Part shown: in pieces, positions 8,984 through 18,282 of the stretch
How positions within the stretch are numbered: the first letter of the stretch is position 1
How the letters are laid out: the number at the start of each line of letters is the position of its first letter
Assembly: GCF_900327775.1 (NCBI RefSeq)
Contig: NZ_OUMZ01000005.1
Span: 1 to 64,000, forward strand
DNA: 64,000 nt
DNA from: Roseovarius sp. EL26
GTDB lineage: Bacteria > Pseudomonadota > Alphaproteobacteria > Rhodobacterales > Rhodobacteraceae
Direction: 5' to 3'
The notes under the pieces: generated by a model
Told to the model about the DNA's origin: nothing
Databases searched by the model: none
The model's input: the letters and a program-made list of their open reading frames with translations, nothing else
Translations under genes and position numbers: made by a program

Positions 8984-10423
8984 TCATTCTGCCGCAACCC
9001 TGCGAGGTTCACTGGCGTTTAATGGGAACACCTTGGCTGGGTTTAACAGCCATTTGGGATCAAACACATCCTTGATCGCCATCTGAATATCAAGATCCTC
9101 TGGCGTATATTGATGGCTCATCAGATCGCGCTTTTCCACGCCCACACCGTGTTCACCGGTTAGGCAGCCACCGACTTCAACACAGAGCTTCAGAATTTCA
9201 GCGCCAAAAGCCTCGCATTTCTCCAGATCACCGGGTTTGTTGGCATCAAACAGGATCAGCGGGTGCATATTGCCGTCACCTGCATGAAACACATTACCCA
9301 CACCTAGGCCAAACTCGGCGCTCATCTCTCCGATCCGACGAAGTACATAGGGCAGTTGACTGACTGGGATGGTCCCGTCCAGACACATATAATCATTGAT
9401 CTGTCCCATCGCACCAAAAGCGGATTTTCGACCCAGCCAGATGCGCGCACTTTCATCGGCAGAGGAACTTTGCCGCAGTTCGACCGGGTTGTGGACGCGA
9501 GCGATGGTAGCGATTTTATCCAGTTGTGCGTCTATTTCCGCTTCTGATCCTTCGACTTCGATGATTAAAAGCGCTTCGCAATCCGGATAACCGGCCTTGG
9601 CAAAGGCCTCGGTTGCGCGGATGCAAGGGCGGTCCATGAATTCGATGGCGACCGGTAGAACCCCGGCTTTTATGATGTCTGACACGCACTGGCCGGCCAC
9701 TTCATTGGAATCAAATCCAATCAATGCCGGGCGCGCACCCTCGGGCTTGTGCAGGATGCGCAAGGTGGCCTCGGTCACAACGCCCAGTTGCCCTTCTGAT
9801 CCGCAGACCACGCCCAACAGATCAAGCCCGCCTGCATCCAGATGCGCGCCGCCCAGCTCTACGACTGTGCCATCCATTAGCACCATGGTCACACCCATCA
9901 GATTGTTGGTGGTCACGCCGTATTTCAGGCAATGCGCCCCGCCCGAATTCATCGCGATATTTCCCGCGATGGCGCAGGCCAGTTGGCTAGATGGGTCAGG
10001 CGCGTAGAAGAAACCGTGTTCTTCGACCGCGCCAGTGACACTAAGGTTGGTGCGGCCGGTTTGCACCCGTATAAAGCGGTTATCGTAATCGGTTTCCAAG
10101 ACCTCGTTCATTTTGGCCACGCCCAGAATGACGCAATCCGCTGTGGGCAGCGCACCCCCTGCCAAAGAGGTGCCCGCACCGCGTGGCACAACCGGAACGT
10201 CCATCCGATGGCACAGGCGCAAAACCTCAGACACTTCCGTCGTTGAGTTGGGTAAGACAACGGCCAGAGGTGGGCATTTGTAAGCCGTCAATGCATCACA
10301 TTCGTAAGCCCGGGTTTCAAATGGATCCGAGATCACCGCATGGGCGGGCAGAATCTGGTGCAGCTGCGCAAGCAATTCTGCCTTGCGCGCTAAAATGATC
10401 GGGTTGGGTGTGGGCATTTCCAT
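8984..10423 (-). CDS. glcD: Glycolate oxidase catalytic subunit GlcD
   Basis: A 479-residue FAD-linked oxidase, the catalytic flavoprotein that oxidises glycolate (and often D-lactate) to glyoxylate. FAD pyrophosphate binding is shown by VVPRGAGTSLAGGA (78-91) and PDPSSQLACAIAGNIAMNSG. The C-terminal cap domain contains NVFHAGDGNMHP and TGEHGVGVEKR, whose histidines are typical of the family. The first gene of a leftward operon, it has GGAG just before the ATG and a 23-bp inverted repeat immediately upstream (10438-10460), probably an operator. No glcC-type regulator is adjacent. Confidence 0.96.
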   Translation of the reverse strand: MEMPTPNPIILARKAELLAQLHQILPAHAVISDPFETRAYECDALTAYKCPPLAVVLPNSTTEVSEVLRLCHRMDVPVVPRGAGTSLAGGALPTADCVILGVAKMNEVLETDYDNRFIRVQTGRTNLSVTGAVEEHGFFYAPDPSSQLACAIAGNIAMNSGGAHCLKYGVTTNNLMGVTMVLMDGTVVELGGAHLDAGGLDLLGVVCGSEGQLGVVTEATLRILHKPEGARPALIGFDSNEVAGQCVSDIIKAGVLPVAIEFMDRPCIRATEAFAKAGYPDCEALLIIEVEGSEAEIDAQLDKIATIARVHNPVELRQSSSADESARIWLGRKSAFGAMGQINDYMCLDGTIPVSQLPYVLRRIGEMSAEFGLGVGNVFHAGDGNMHPLILFDANKPGDLEKCEAFGAEILKLCVEVGGCLTGEHGVGVEKRDLMSHQYTPEDLDIQMAIKDVFDPKWLLNPAKVFPLNASEPRRVAAE

Positions 10424-10437
10424 GAAGGATCTCCGTC

Positions 10438-10460
10438 ATTGGTAATAAAATATAACCAAT
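10438..10460. promoter_or_regulatory. Inverted repeat, probable operator of the glc operon
   Basis: ATTGGT (10438-10443) and ACCAAT (10455-10460) form a perfect 6-bp inverted repeat with an 11-bp AT-rich spacer. It lies 15 bp upstream of the glcD start, next to its ribosome site, in the 151-bp gap between divergent genes. The symmetry and TGGT/ACCA half sites recall GntR/FadR-family operators, which fits a GlcC-type regulator encoded elsewhere. The spacer is longer than in classic FadR sites, so the regulator class is uncertain. Confidence 0.45.
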
Positions 10461-10574
10461 TATCAAGTCCCGCAAGGGAAACCTGCGGCATGGCGACAAC
10501 ACCCGGAAGGGATGACGAAAAAGACACGCAGACGTGAGTGCAAAATCGTGCATGACAGCGATATATAGAAGGGT

Positions 10575-10934
10575 ATGAAACGATTTTACCTACCCCTCCT
10601 TGCAAGCTGTCTGGCAAATACTGCATTGGCGCATGATCCTGAAATTCTTGACGTCAAAGTCGAGAAAATGGGCATGATGTGGAGCATTCATGTCACATTA
10701 CAACATGGTGATACCGGCTGGGATCATTATGCCGATGGCTGGGTGGTTATGGATGTTGAAGGCAATGTTCTTGCCACGCGCAAACTGCATCACCCACATG
10801 TCGAAGAACAGCCCTTTACCCGTTCTTTGCATTCGCTGGTTTTACCGGATGGCACACGTGAAATCAGGGTCAAGGCCCGCTGTTCTGTTGATGATTGGTC
10901 AGATCAGGTGACGAAGGTCATCCTGACCCCCTAA
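10575..10934 (+). CDS. Small exported protein of unknown function
   Basis: A 119-residue protein with a clear signal peptide (MKRFYLPLLASCLANTALA), then a mature region of about 100 residues rich in His, Asp and Trp (GDTGWDHYADGWVVMD, KLHHPHVEEQPF). It looks like a single small beta-rich domain; the His-rich loop could bind metal. I do not recognise a named family. It is divergent from glcD and ends 5 bp before the convergent membrane protein gene. A periplasmic location is likely. Confidence 0.7.
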   Translation: MKRFYLPLLASCLANTALAHDPEILDVKVEKMGMMWSIHVTLQHGDTGWDHYADGWVVMDVEGNVLATRKLHHPHVEEQPFTRSLHSLVLPDGTREIRVKARCSVDDWSDQVTKVILTP

Positions 10935-10939
10935 GCCGA

Positions 10940-12988
10940 TCAGCGCCGCCCCTCATAAAGCCATGCGCCTGTGATCAGTAGCATGCTGAGCAACAAGACA
11001 AACCATGCGGGCAGCAATGGGATCTGTGTCACAGATAGGGTCTCATAAGCATTACGTTGGGTCAGGCCAATCCAACCACGTCCAGCGGCAGGCCGCCCCA
11101 TGCGCACATCGCGCAAGCGTGGCAATCCATCTTCAATCGCACTGATGCCGCCTGCGGTCTGTTTGACCAGTGGTGCCAGAATCTCTGTGCTCGCAAGGGT
11201 TTCAACAAATTCAATAGGGGCTGCAGGGCCTAGACCTATCACCGCGTTATGTTCACCATTTTCCAACCGATAGAGTCCGATTTCGGGCCCGTCGTACAAC
11301 GTTTCAAACTGGCCCGGCGTTGTCTCTGACAGGTCAAGCGATTGTGTTTCACCGTTTGGTGCTGTCACGATGACTGGGTCAATGGTATCCGTCAGCGATC
11401 GGCGAATGATGCGCATTTTTTGGCCAGTCGCCTCTGCCCAAAGTGCTTCTTCCTCAAGCTCAGGTTCTTTCATCAACCAATGAGCCAAGCGGCGCAACAG
11501 CTCTAGTTGCGGGCCACCACTCTCGTATCCACGATGCCAGAGCCAAGCATGATCTGAGCCCAGTAATGCAACGCGCCCTTGTCCGACGTGATCCAGCACT
11601 AGTAGGGGGCGTTCATCGACGCCAGTCATCAAGATATCACCCCTTTCGGGCTGTAGATCGATCTGGCGCAGCCAATGTCCCCATTCCCCGTCAAATTCCT
11701 GCTTTAGTCCGGCGGTGACCGGATGGCGTTGCCCAATGTCGGAAATTTCGGGGCGGTAAGCTTTTTCATAAATGCGGGCAGTGGGGCGGGCTGGAACGAT
11801 GGCAGCCAATGGTGTTCGATATAGGCTTTCTGCTGTGGCAAAATCCGGTCCTGCTGCAATCAAAACCGCGCCGCCTTCTTCGACATAGTTACGTACGTTT
11901 TCAAGATAGAGCGACGGCAGAATGCCGCGACGCTTGTATCGATCAAAGATGATCAGATCGAAATCATTGATTTTTTCCAAAAACAGTTCCCGCGTGGGGA
12001 AGGCAATCAACGAGAGCTCGCTCACGGGTACACCGTCATGTTTTTCTGGCGGGCGCAGAATTGTGAAATGCACCAGATCAACCGAGCTGTCGGATTTCAG
12101 CAGGTTACGCCATGTGCGCCCGCCGGGGTGTGGTTCGCCGGAGACCAGCAAAACACTAAGCCGGTCACGCACGCCGTTGATTTGCACCACGGTACTGTTG
12201 TTGCGGTCTGTCAGCTCACCCTCGACCATCGGGGTGGTGAATTGCAGCACGTTGCGCCCGCCATGCGGCAGGATCAGTGGTAATTCGATATCAGTATTGA
12301 CCGAGACTTCAAATCGTTGTGGTTCGGCGCCATCGATAGAGACATCCAAGGGCACCTGCGTGTCACTAGGCGCGGCGGTGCCAAGGTCATCAATGCGCAG
12401 GGTCATCTGGATTTCTTCACCCAGAATGGCGAAGGCGGGGGCATTATCAATGGTCAGGCGTCTGTCCCAATCGTCCTCGCGCCCACTGTGCAGCAGGTGC
12501 AGCGGTGCGGGAATGTTAGGTGCGCGGTCGATATCGTGCACCCGCCCGTCTGAGAGTAAAATAGCCCCGGCGATACGACCTTGGGGCGCTTCCGCGACAG
12601 CGTCAGACAGGGCGGCCATTACGCGCGAGCCACTATTGTCGGGGCCATCTTCGACAACAATTGTACGCAGCTCTGTATCCGCGCGCGCGGCCAGACGTTG
12701 TTGCAAAGTATCAAAAGCTTTACTGGTCTCGGCGCGGCGATCACCCAGTGTCTGACTGGCGGTGCGATCATCGACAAGGAACACGATATCATCGAGTTTG
12801 TCACGCTCTTCTTGCTGCATCACCGGTCCTGTGAGCGCGACCAGAACCACACATGCGGCCAGCGTACGCAAGGCCCAGCCCGACAATCCGCGCCACAAAG
12901 ATAAGCCTAAACCGCACAAAACCATGCCAAACAAAGTGGTAATGAAGGACCACGGAAGCAGAGGGTCAAAGAGGATCGATGTTGTCAT
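10940..12988 (-). CDS. Membrane protein of the MoxR/DUF4159 block (glutamine amidotransferase-like fold)
   Basis: A 682-residue protein, with the start taken at the ATG at 12988 because it falls 7 bp after the stop of the upstream gene; an ATG at 13030 would overlap that gene. Two membrane helices lie at the N-terminus (about residues 8-50) and one at the C-terminus (LLPAWFVLLLSMLLITGAW). The central part has a von Willebrand-like region (IVFLVDDRTAS, GAILLSDGRVHD) and then a class I glutamine-amidotransferase-like region (DLIIFDRYKRRGILPSLYL, GGAVLIAAGPDFA, RVALLGSDHAWLW). It is the last gene of the leftward MoxR operon. Such blocks are thought to assist assembly or stress handling in the envelope; the precise role is not known. 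Confidence 0.8.
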   Translation of the reverse strand: MTTSILFDPLLPWSFITTLFGMVLCGLGLSLWRGLSGWALRTLAACVVLVALTGPVMQQEERDKLDDIVFLVDDRTASQTLGDRRAETSKAFDTLQQRLAARADTELRTIVVEDGPDNSGSRVMAALSDAVAEAPQGRIAGAILLSDGRVHDIDRAPNIPAPLHLLHSGREDDWDRRLTIDNAPAFAILGEEIQMTLRIDDLGTAAPSDTQVPLDVSIDGAEPQRFEVSVNTDIELPLILPHGGRNVLQFTTPMVEGELTDRNNSTVVQINGVRDRLSVLLVSGEPHPGGRTWRNLLKSDSSVDLVHFTILRPPEKHDGVPVSELSLIAFPTRELFLEKINDFDLIIFDRYKRRGILPSLYLENVRNYVEEGGAVLIAAGPDFATAESLYRTPLAAIVPARPTARIYEKAYRPEISDIGQRHPVTAGLKQEFDGEWGHWLRQIDLQPERGDILMTGVDERPLLVLDHVGQGRVALLGSDHAWLWHRGYESGGPQLELLRRLAHWLMKEPELEEEALWAEATGQKMRIIRRSLTDTIDPVIVTAPNGETQSLDLSETTPGQFETLYDGPEIGLYRLENGEHNAVIGLGPAAPIEFVETLASTEILAPLVKQTAGGISAIEDGLPRLRDVRMGRPAAGRGWIGLTQRNAYETLSVTQIPLLPAWFVLLLSMLLITGAWLYEGRR

Positions 12989-12995
12989 AGCTGTC

Positions 12996-15743
12996 TCACT
13001 GCCCCAGTCTGTCAAGAAGCGCAGGCACATGGACCTGGTCCGATTTATAATTGCCGGTCAGTACGTGCATTACTAGATTGATGCCAAAGCGATATGCCAG
13101 TTCGCGCTGACGTTCGCCAGAATAGCCGCGGCCAACCGGATACAGCGGTGCGCCACTATCGCTGATGGCCCAGGCTGCGGCCCAGTCATTGCCGCCGATG
13201 ATCACCGGCGTCACCCCATCATTGAGATTGCGGAATGGCATGCCTTCGATCTGTTCGGCGTTAGGCGGTGCGGCCTCGGCCCAGACAGGTTGTCCGGCGA
13301 ATCGACCGGGGAAATCCTGCAGTAGATAAAAGGTTCGGGTTAAAACATGGTCGCGCGGTATCGGTTCTAGCGGCGGAATATCCAGTGGTGCGGCCAGCCG
13401 CTGAAGTTTGTTGCCGTTGGGTGAGGCGCTGCTGAAACCGGCAATATTGGCATCACGCGTATCAAATAGGATCAACCCGCCGGTGCGCAGATAGTCATTC
13501 AGGCGGGTATAGGCCAAATCAGATGGTTGTGGTTGATCTGGCGTGATGGGCCAGTAGATCAGTGGGTAAAACGACAGCTCATCCGTTTCCAGATCAATTC
13601 CGATCGGATTGGCCGGTTCAATCGAGGTGCGGAAAAACAATGTGCTTCCAAGGCCCCGCAAACCTGCATCAGATGTGCGGTCTAGCTTTGTATCCCCGGT
13701 CAGGACATAGGCGAGCACCACTTCGTTGGTGGCATACTGCGCCTTGCTATCTTGCGCGTGGCCTTCGCCGGGTATCAAGAATAGCGCACATAGGATTACA
13801 GCGGTGCGGGTGGGTAATAACCGTCCAGTCAGGGCCAGCGAAGCCATGATGTCTGTCATCAGCAGCAATAGCGCAAGTGACAAGAGCCATCCGCCAAGAG
13901 GTTTCTCAACCTGCGGTGATAAATCCGAGATGGGAAGCCCGTCTGGCCACTCAGCAGGGCGCAAATCTGGCTCAGCTGGAATGATATTCAGCGCCAAACG
14001 GCGGTCCGGGCCATCATAGACCCCGGGCTGAAGTGTGGGGCCGGGAGCCTCTGAAATCAGCCGCGCACCATCGACGCCGGGCAAGGTTGTCGCCTGTGTA
14101 AGCCGGCCAAACCCATCCAGCACCTGAACAGGCTGCCAAGTGGTGCCTTGCATTTGCATCATGTCAGGCACAGCAGCGGCGGAGGATGTGGCCAGCCGGT
14201 CTAGCATCTGCACAAACAGGCCAGACAGCGGCAGGCTGGACCATTCCGCATTGGCGGTCACGTGGAACAAAACCACCTGCCCAGCGCCAAGACGCTTGCG
14301 GGTGACCAAGGGCGTGCCGTCGGTTAACTGAGCAATGACCCGTTCAGCCAAAGTTGGATCTGGTTGGGCCATGACCTGTGCGGCGATAGAGACCTCGTCC
14401 GGCACGGGCAGGCCAAAGAAAGGGCTGTCTTCTGCAAAAGGGGCCAGCGTTTTAGGCGCACCCCAGCTCATTGCGCCGCCGATCATGCGTCCGCCTGCGC
14501 GCAGGCGCACGGGCATCAAATCAGGCTCGGAACTGCGGGCGATATCACTTGCGGCTAGCCGCGGCCCGGCAAAGCGCAAAAGCGTACCGCCGTTGTTGGC
14601 CCAGTCCAGCAGGGCCTCTTCCTCGGCGGTCGTCAGTGTGGCGACATCGGCCAGAATAATCACATCCGGATTGGCAGGCAGAATATCTAGTAGGCTGCCC
14701 TCAAGCAGATGTGCAGCGGGCAAGAAAGCCTGTTCGAGGTAGTGCAAAGGCGAAAGCAGTTCGAGGCCCTCGCGGTCTTCGCGCCCGGCGATCAGGGCAA
14801 TTTCGCGTTGTTTCAGGGTGTCACCGGTCAGGGACACGGCCCCGGCATGGGATTGACCGGCAATCTGAAATCGGGTCAGGCGGGCACGCAGCTCTGCAGG
14901 CAGCGAAAGTATGCCTTTGGTCGCGCGCTCTCCTGCGTCAAAGCTTAGCGGCAGACTGGCCATCAAACGAGACGTCCCTGTGGGGTCACGACCGTGGGCC
15001 TGTATGGTGATGGCCTGCTCTGTAAGGGGATCAAGACGATGGGCTGTCAGCACGATGTCGCCATCTGCAATGACAGGCGGAGACAGGGCCATCAGGGAAT
15101 GGGTTCCTTGATGGATGGTCACAGGGCCATGGCTTTGCAAGGCTGCAAGAATAGTATCACGCCCATTGCGGGCCAGACCGTCAGAGAACCAGCGCGTCTC
15201 AAAGGGGCCATCCCCCAAAAGTGCGACAATGTCATTTGTGTTCGCGGGATCTGGGGACCATGGCGCAGGGGCCATACCGCCAAGTTGCCCACGCCAGTCC
15301 GTGGCTGCACGAAAGGTCAGTGGCTCTGGTGTGCTGAGGTGCAACATTGCGGTGGGCCGGGCCTCACGTCCGGCCTCGGCAAGCAAGGATTCAATGACCG
15401 TGCGCTGGGCTGACCAATCTGCGGCGCTGGCCCAGCTTGCATCTAGAACGATCAAAAGCGGCCCGGTGTGTTTTTGTACGGGGTCTTTGTGCGGATTCAA
15501 CACCGGGCCTGCCAGTCCGATGATGATGGCCGCCACGGCCAGCATCCGCAGCAACAACAGCCACCATGGCGTGCGGTCTGAGCTGCTGTCTTCGTCGCGT
15601 AGGCCAAGCAACAAGGCCACACCGGGAAACCTGCGCCGGACAGGCGCGGGTGGGATAGCGCGCAGGATAAACCACAGCACCGGCAGGATGATGAGCGCCA
15701 GTAATAGCAAAGGCGCGCTGAAGCCGATGGCACCAAGGGTCAT
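12996..15743 (-). CDS. BatA N-terminal / DUF4159 membrane protein
   Basis: A 915-residue integral membrane protein. Residues 1-80 form the BatA N-terminal module with two helices (LLLLALIILPVLWFIL; WWLLLLRMLAVAAIIIGLAG). A long periplasmic segment with amidotransferase-like strands follows (PDVIILADVATLTTAEEEAL). Two more helices lie near residues 635-680 (GGWLLSLALLLLMTDIMASL). The C-terminal 230 residues form DUF4159, with NEVVLAYVLTGD, TLFFRTSIEP, SFYPLIYWPI and RTGGLILFDTRD. The start overlaps the end of the DUF58 gene by 4 bases. The four-gene layout moxR-DUF58-this gene-GATase-like is conserved in Rhodobacterales. Confidence 0.88.
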   Translation of the reverse strand: MTLGAIGFSAPLLLLALIILPVLWFILRAIPPAPVRRRFPGVALLLGLRDEDSSSDRTPWWLLLLRMLAVAAIIIGLAGPVLNPHKDPVQKHTGPLLIVLDASWASAADWSAQRTVIESLLAEAGREARPTAMLHLSTPEPLTFRAATDWRGQLGGMAPAPWSPDPANTNDIVALLGDGPFETRWFSDGLARNGRDTILAALQSHGPVTIHQGTHSLMALSPPVIADGDIVLTAHRLDPLTEQAITIQAHGRDPTGTSRLMASLPLSFDAGERATKGILSLPAELRARLTRFQIAGQSHAGAVSLTGDTLKQREIALIAGREDREGLELLSPLHYLEQAFLPAAHLLEGSLLDILPANPDVIILADVATLTTAEEEALLDWANNGGTLLRFAGPRLAASDIARSSEPDLMPVRLRAGGRMIGGAMSWGAPKTLAPFAEDSPFFGLPVPDEVSIAAQVMAQPDPTLAERVIAQLTDGTPLVTRKRLGAGQVVLFHVTANAEWSSLPLSGLFVQMLDRLATSSAAAVPDMMQMQGTTWQPVQVLDGFGRLTQATTLPGVDGARLISEAPGPTLQPGVYDGPDRRLALNIIPAEPDLRPAEWPDGLPISDLSPQVEKPLGGWLLSLALLLLMTDIMASLALTGRLLPTRTAVILCALFLIPGEGHAQDSKAQYATNEVVLAYVLTGDTKLDRTSDAGLRGLGSTLFFRTSIEPANPIGIDLETDELSFYPLIYWPITPDQPQPSDLAYTRLNDYLRTGGLILFDTRDANIAGFSSASPNGNKLQRLAAPLDIPPLEPIPRDHVLTRTFYLLQDFPGRFAGQPVWAEAAPPNAEQIEGMPFRNLNDGVTPVIIGGNDWAAAWAISDSGAPLYPVGRGYSGERQRELAYRFGINLVMHVLTGNYKSDQVHVPALLDRLGQ

Positions 15744-16621
15744 GAGGGATTCCCCCCTTGATCAAAGGCACGGTAAAGCCACAACAGGGCCGATTGTGCG
15801 CTGTCATTGGTATGATGGCAGTGATAGCGCCAGCCGGTTGCGCGGCACAGCTGTTGCAGCTGATCTTTGCGCGCGGCAAGCCGTTTTAGGTAACGGTCGC
15901 GCAGATCGCTGGCTTGCAGGGTTTCGTGTTTCAGTGTCCCGCCACCGCTCTCAAATATGGCGCGCCCTCGGTAGGGAAAACTTTCCTCTGCAGGATCAAG
16001 GACCTGCAGTAAAACACCGCGTACTCCCCGATCGGCGGTGGCGGTCAGCGCCGATTGTAGCGACTCTAGGTCGCCCAGAAAATCCGACACAAACAGCGCA
16101 TGGCTATGCGGTGGAATGGCGGCAAAGGCTGGTTGGCCGTAGTCCCCGTCATGATCGCGGGCAAGGGCCGCTGCCAGCCGAGTGATCTGCGCCGCGCCGC
16201 GCCTTGGTGGCAGCGCAGGTTCAGTAAGTCCGACACGTTCACCCCCCCGGTTCAACAATATGGTTAGTGCCAGTGATAATACCTGCGCACGATCTGATTT
16301 TTCGGGCAGGCCCGTGTCAGAGGTGAAGTGCATCGAGGCGGCATTATCGACCCAGAGCATGACTGTCTGGGCAATCTGCCATTCGCGCTGACGCACGAAC
16401 TGCGCATCGCTGCGGGCAGAGCGCCGCCAGTCGATATGTCGGCGGGAATCGCCGGGTTGAACCGGGCGGTATTGCCAGAAATCATCACCCATGCCCGCCC
16501 GTCGACGACCGTGGTCCCCCAGCATAACCGCGCCTGCCAAGTGCCGTGCCCGCGCCAGCAACGGCGGTAGGGTTTTAGCCTCAGCTTCGGCGCGGGCACG
16601 AAGGGGGAGGGGGGTGCTCAC
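15740..16621 (-). CDS. DUF58 domain protein
   Basis: A 293-residue soluble protein with the DUF58 signature around YRPVQPGDSRRHIDWRRSAR (about residues 51-70), followed by a vWA-like fold: VMLWVDNAASM resembles the first strand and MIDAS region, and HALFVSDFLGD a later strand. DUF58 proteins act with MoxR AAA+ ATPases. Its start overlaps the 3' end of moxR by 4 bases and its own 3' end overlaps the DUF4159 gene by 4 bases, so the operon is tightly coupled. Function at the molecular level is unknown. Confidence 0.9.
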   Translation of the reverse strand: MSTPLPLRARAEAEAKTLPPLLARARHLAGAVMLGDHGRRRAGMGDDFWQYRPVQPGDSRRHIDWRRSARSDAQFVRQREWQIAQTVMLWVDNAASMHFTSDTGLPEKSDRAQVLSLALTILLNRGGERVGLTEPALPPRRGAAQITRLAAALARDHDGDYGQPAFAAIPPHSHALFVSDFLGDLESLQSALTATADRGVRGVLLQVLDPAEESFPYRGRAIFESGGGTLKHETLQASDLRDRYLKRLAARKDQLQQLCRATGWRYHCHHTNDSAQSALLWLYRAFDQGGNPS

Positions 16622-17625
16622 GCGGCGGCCTCAACTTGGGTGACTGATTGCGTCACTGAAGCGATCAGATCTGGTAATGTTTCACCACGGGCCCGGGTTG
16701 CAAAGTTCAACGCCATCCGGTGACTTAGGACAGGCAAGGCCAGCGCGGCCACATCATCGGCGTCAGGGACAAGCCGCCCCTGCAACATGGCACGGGCACG
16801 CACGGCCATCATCAACGCCTGTGCCGCACGGGGTCCGGGACCCCAAGCTACAGAATCTTTGACGATCACTGATGCGCTTTCATCTTCTGGGCGGAAGGCG
16901 CGCACCAGATCAAGAATGGTGTTCATGACATTTTCACCCACAGGCATACGCCGCAGCAATTCCTGAGCTTTCAACAGTTCAGCCGCGGTAAACACCTCAT
17001 GCGCTTCGGTCTCTGCTGCACCGGTCGTGGCTAGCAAAATATCACGTTCGGTCTCGCGGGTGGGATAGGGCACATCGATTTGCACAAGGAAACGGTCAAG
17101 CTGCGCCTCGGGGAGGGGGTAGGTGCCCTCTTGTTCAATCGGGTTTTGCGTGGCCAGAACATGGAATGGTGCCTCAAGCGTGCGGTCTTGTCCGGCAACG
17201 GTCACCTGTCGTTCTTGCATCGCCTGCAATAGGGCCGATTGTGTGCGTGGGCTGGCACGGTTAATTTCATCCGCCATCAGCAGTTGACAGAAAATCGGCC
17301 CTTCGATGAATTTAAAGCTGCGGCTGCCATCGGCACTGGTTTCCAGCACTTCAGATCCCAGAATGTCGGCGGGCATCAGATCCGGGGTGAACTGCACCCG
17401 GTTCGAGCGTAGGCCCATCACGGTCGACAGGGTTTCAACCAACCGGGTTTTACCTAATCCGGGCAAGCCGACCAACAGACCGTGACCGCCACATAATAGC
17501 GCCGACAACGACAGATCAACCACCTGCTGTTGGCCGATGAAACGCTGATTGATAGAGGCCCGTGCCTGCGCCAGCTTTTCCTCAAGCGTTTCGATCTGAG
17601 CCAACAATTCATTATCATCCGTCAT
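16618..17625 (-). CDS. MoxR-family AAA+ ATPase
   Basis: A 335-residue AAA+ ATPase. The ATG at 17625 is preferred since AAGGAG lies 8 bases upstream; an in-frame start at 17643 lacks this. Walker A is GLPGLGKT (about 53-60), Walker B LLMADEINR, sensor 1 VLATQNPIEQEGTYPLPEAQLDRF; the last part is the classic MoxR signature. The C-terminal lid domain is complete. MoxR proteins are chaperone-like ATPases that act with vWA proteins such as its DUF58 neighbour. It heads the leftward operon and is divergent from the DUF1285 gene, with only about 50 bp between them. Confidence 0.95.
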   Translation of the reverse strand: MTDDNELLAQIETLEEKLAQARASINQRFIGQQQVVDLSLSALLCGGHGLLVGLPGLGKTRLVETLSTVMGLRSNRVQFTPDLMPADILGSEVLETSADGSRSFKFIEGPIFCQLLMADEINRASPRTQSALLQAMQERQVTVAGQDRTLEAPFHVLATQNPIEQEGTYPLPEAQLDRFLVQIDVPYPTRETERDILLATTGAAETEAHEVFTAAELLKAQELLRRMPVGENVMNTILDLVRAFRPEDESASVIVKDSVAWGPGPRAAQALMMAVRARAMLQGRLVPDADDVAALALPVLSHRMALNFATRARGETLPDLIASVTQSVTQVEAAA

Positions 17626-17676
17626 GGCAAAACTCCTTAACACTGGCTATTCGTTACAATGAGTGTATCGCTTTGA

Positions 17677-18273
17677 ATGGAAATGGCAAAAGTTATGAGC
17701 GAAAATCCCGTCACAACCCCGTCAGCCGAAAGCCTGTCTGAGGCGGCGCGCGCGGCGCAAGGCAAGGGGTTACCCCCGGTTCACCTATGGAATCCTGATT
17801 TTTCTGGTGATATGGACATGCGGATCGCCCGCGATGGGACATGGTTTCACGAAGGTCGTCCAATCAACCGTTTTGCTCTGGCGCGGTTATTCTCCACGAT
17901 TTTGAAACGCGAAGGTGACAAATACTACCTTGTAACTCCAGTGGAAAAGGTCGGAATCACAGTGGAAGACGCCCCTTTTGTGGCGGTCGAATTCGATGTT
18001 GAAGGCGAGGGTCAGGCACAGGCGTTGGTGTTTGACACCAACATGGAAGATCGGGTTTTGGCAGGCAAAGAGCACCCGATCCGGGTGGAACGTGACCCGG
18101 AAACTGGTGAACCAGCGCCCTATGTCATGGTGCGCGACAGGTTGGAGGCGCTGATCGACCGCAAAAGCTTTTACCGGTTAATCGATCTGGGTGTGATCGA
18201 GGGAGACTGGTTCGGCCTGTGGTCAGATGGTGCGTTTTTCCCAGTTATCCCCGCATCTGAAATGCAGGAATAA
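17677..18273 (+). CDS. DUF1285 domain protein
   Basis: A 198-residue soluble protein of the DUF1285 family (function not established). Recognisable parts are PPVHLWNPDFSGDMDMRIARDGTWFHEGRPINR (quoted in pieces: LWNPDFSGDMDM and GTWFHEGRPI), FSTILKREGDKYYLVTPVEK and RLEALIDRKSFYRLID. The start could be 17677 or the ATG at 17695; neither has a strong ribosome site. It is divergent from moxR and ends convergent with the Rieske gene. The pairing of DUF1285 with moxR is common in Rhodobacterales. Confidence 0.85.
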   Translation: MEMAKVMSENPVTTPSAESLSEAARAAQGKGLPPVHLWNPDFSGDMDMRIARDGTWFHEGRPINRFALARLFSTILKREGDKYYLVTPVEKVGITVEDAPFVAVEFDVEGEGQAQALVFDTNMEDRVLAGKEHPIRVERDPETGEPAPYVMVRDRLEALIDRKSFYRLIDLGVIEGDWFGLWSDGAFFPVIPASEMQE

Positions 18274-18282
18274 CGCGTTTTA

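Noticed and set aside
11922..12755. Open frame of 277 codons on the plus strand
   Set aside because: It mirrors the GATase-like membrane protein gene and has low-complexity Ser/Arg content without a ribosome site.
12989..13030. Upstream start of the GATase-like membrane protein
   Set aside because: It would overlap the preceding gene; the ATG at 12988 gives a normal membrane start.
15115..16185. Long open frame (about 356 codons) on the plus strand
   Set aside because: It lies antisense to the DUF4159 and DUF58 genes, has no family motif, and is explained by codon bias of the real genes.
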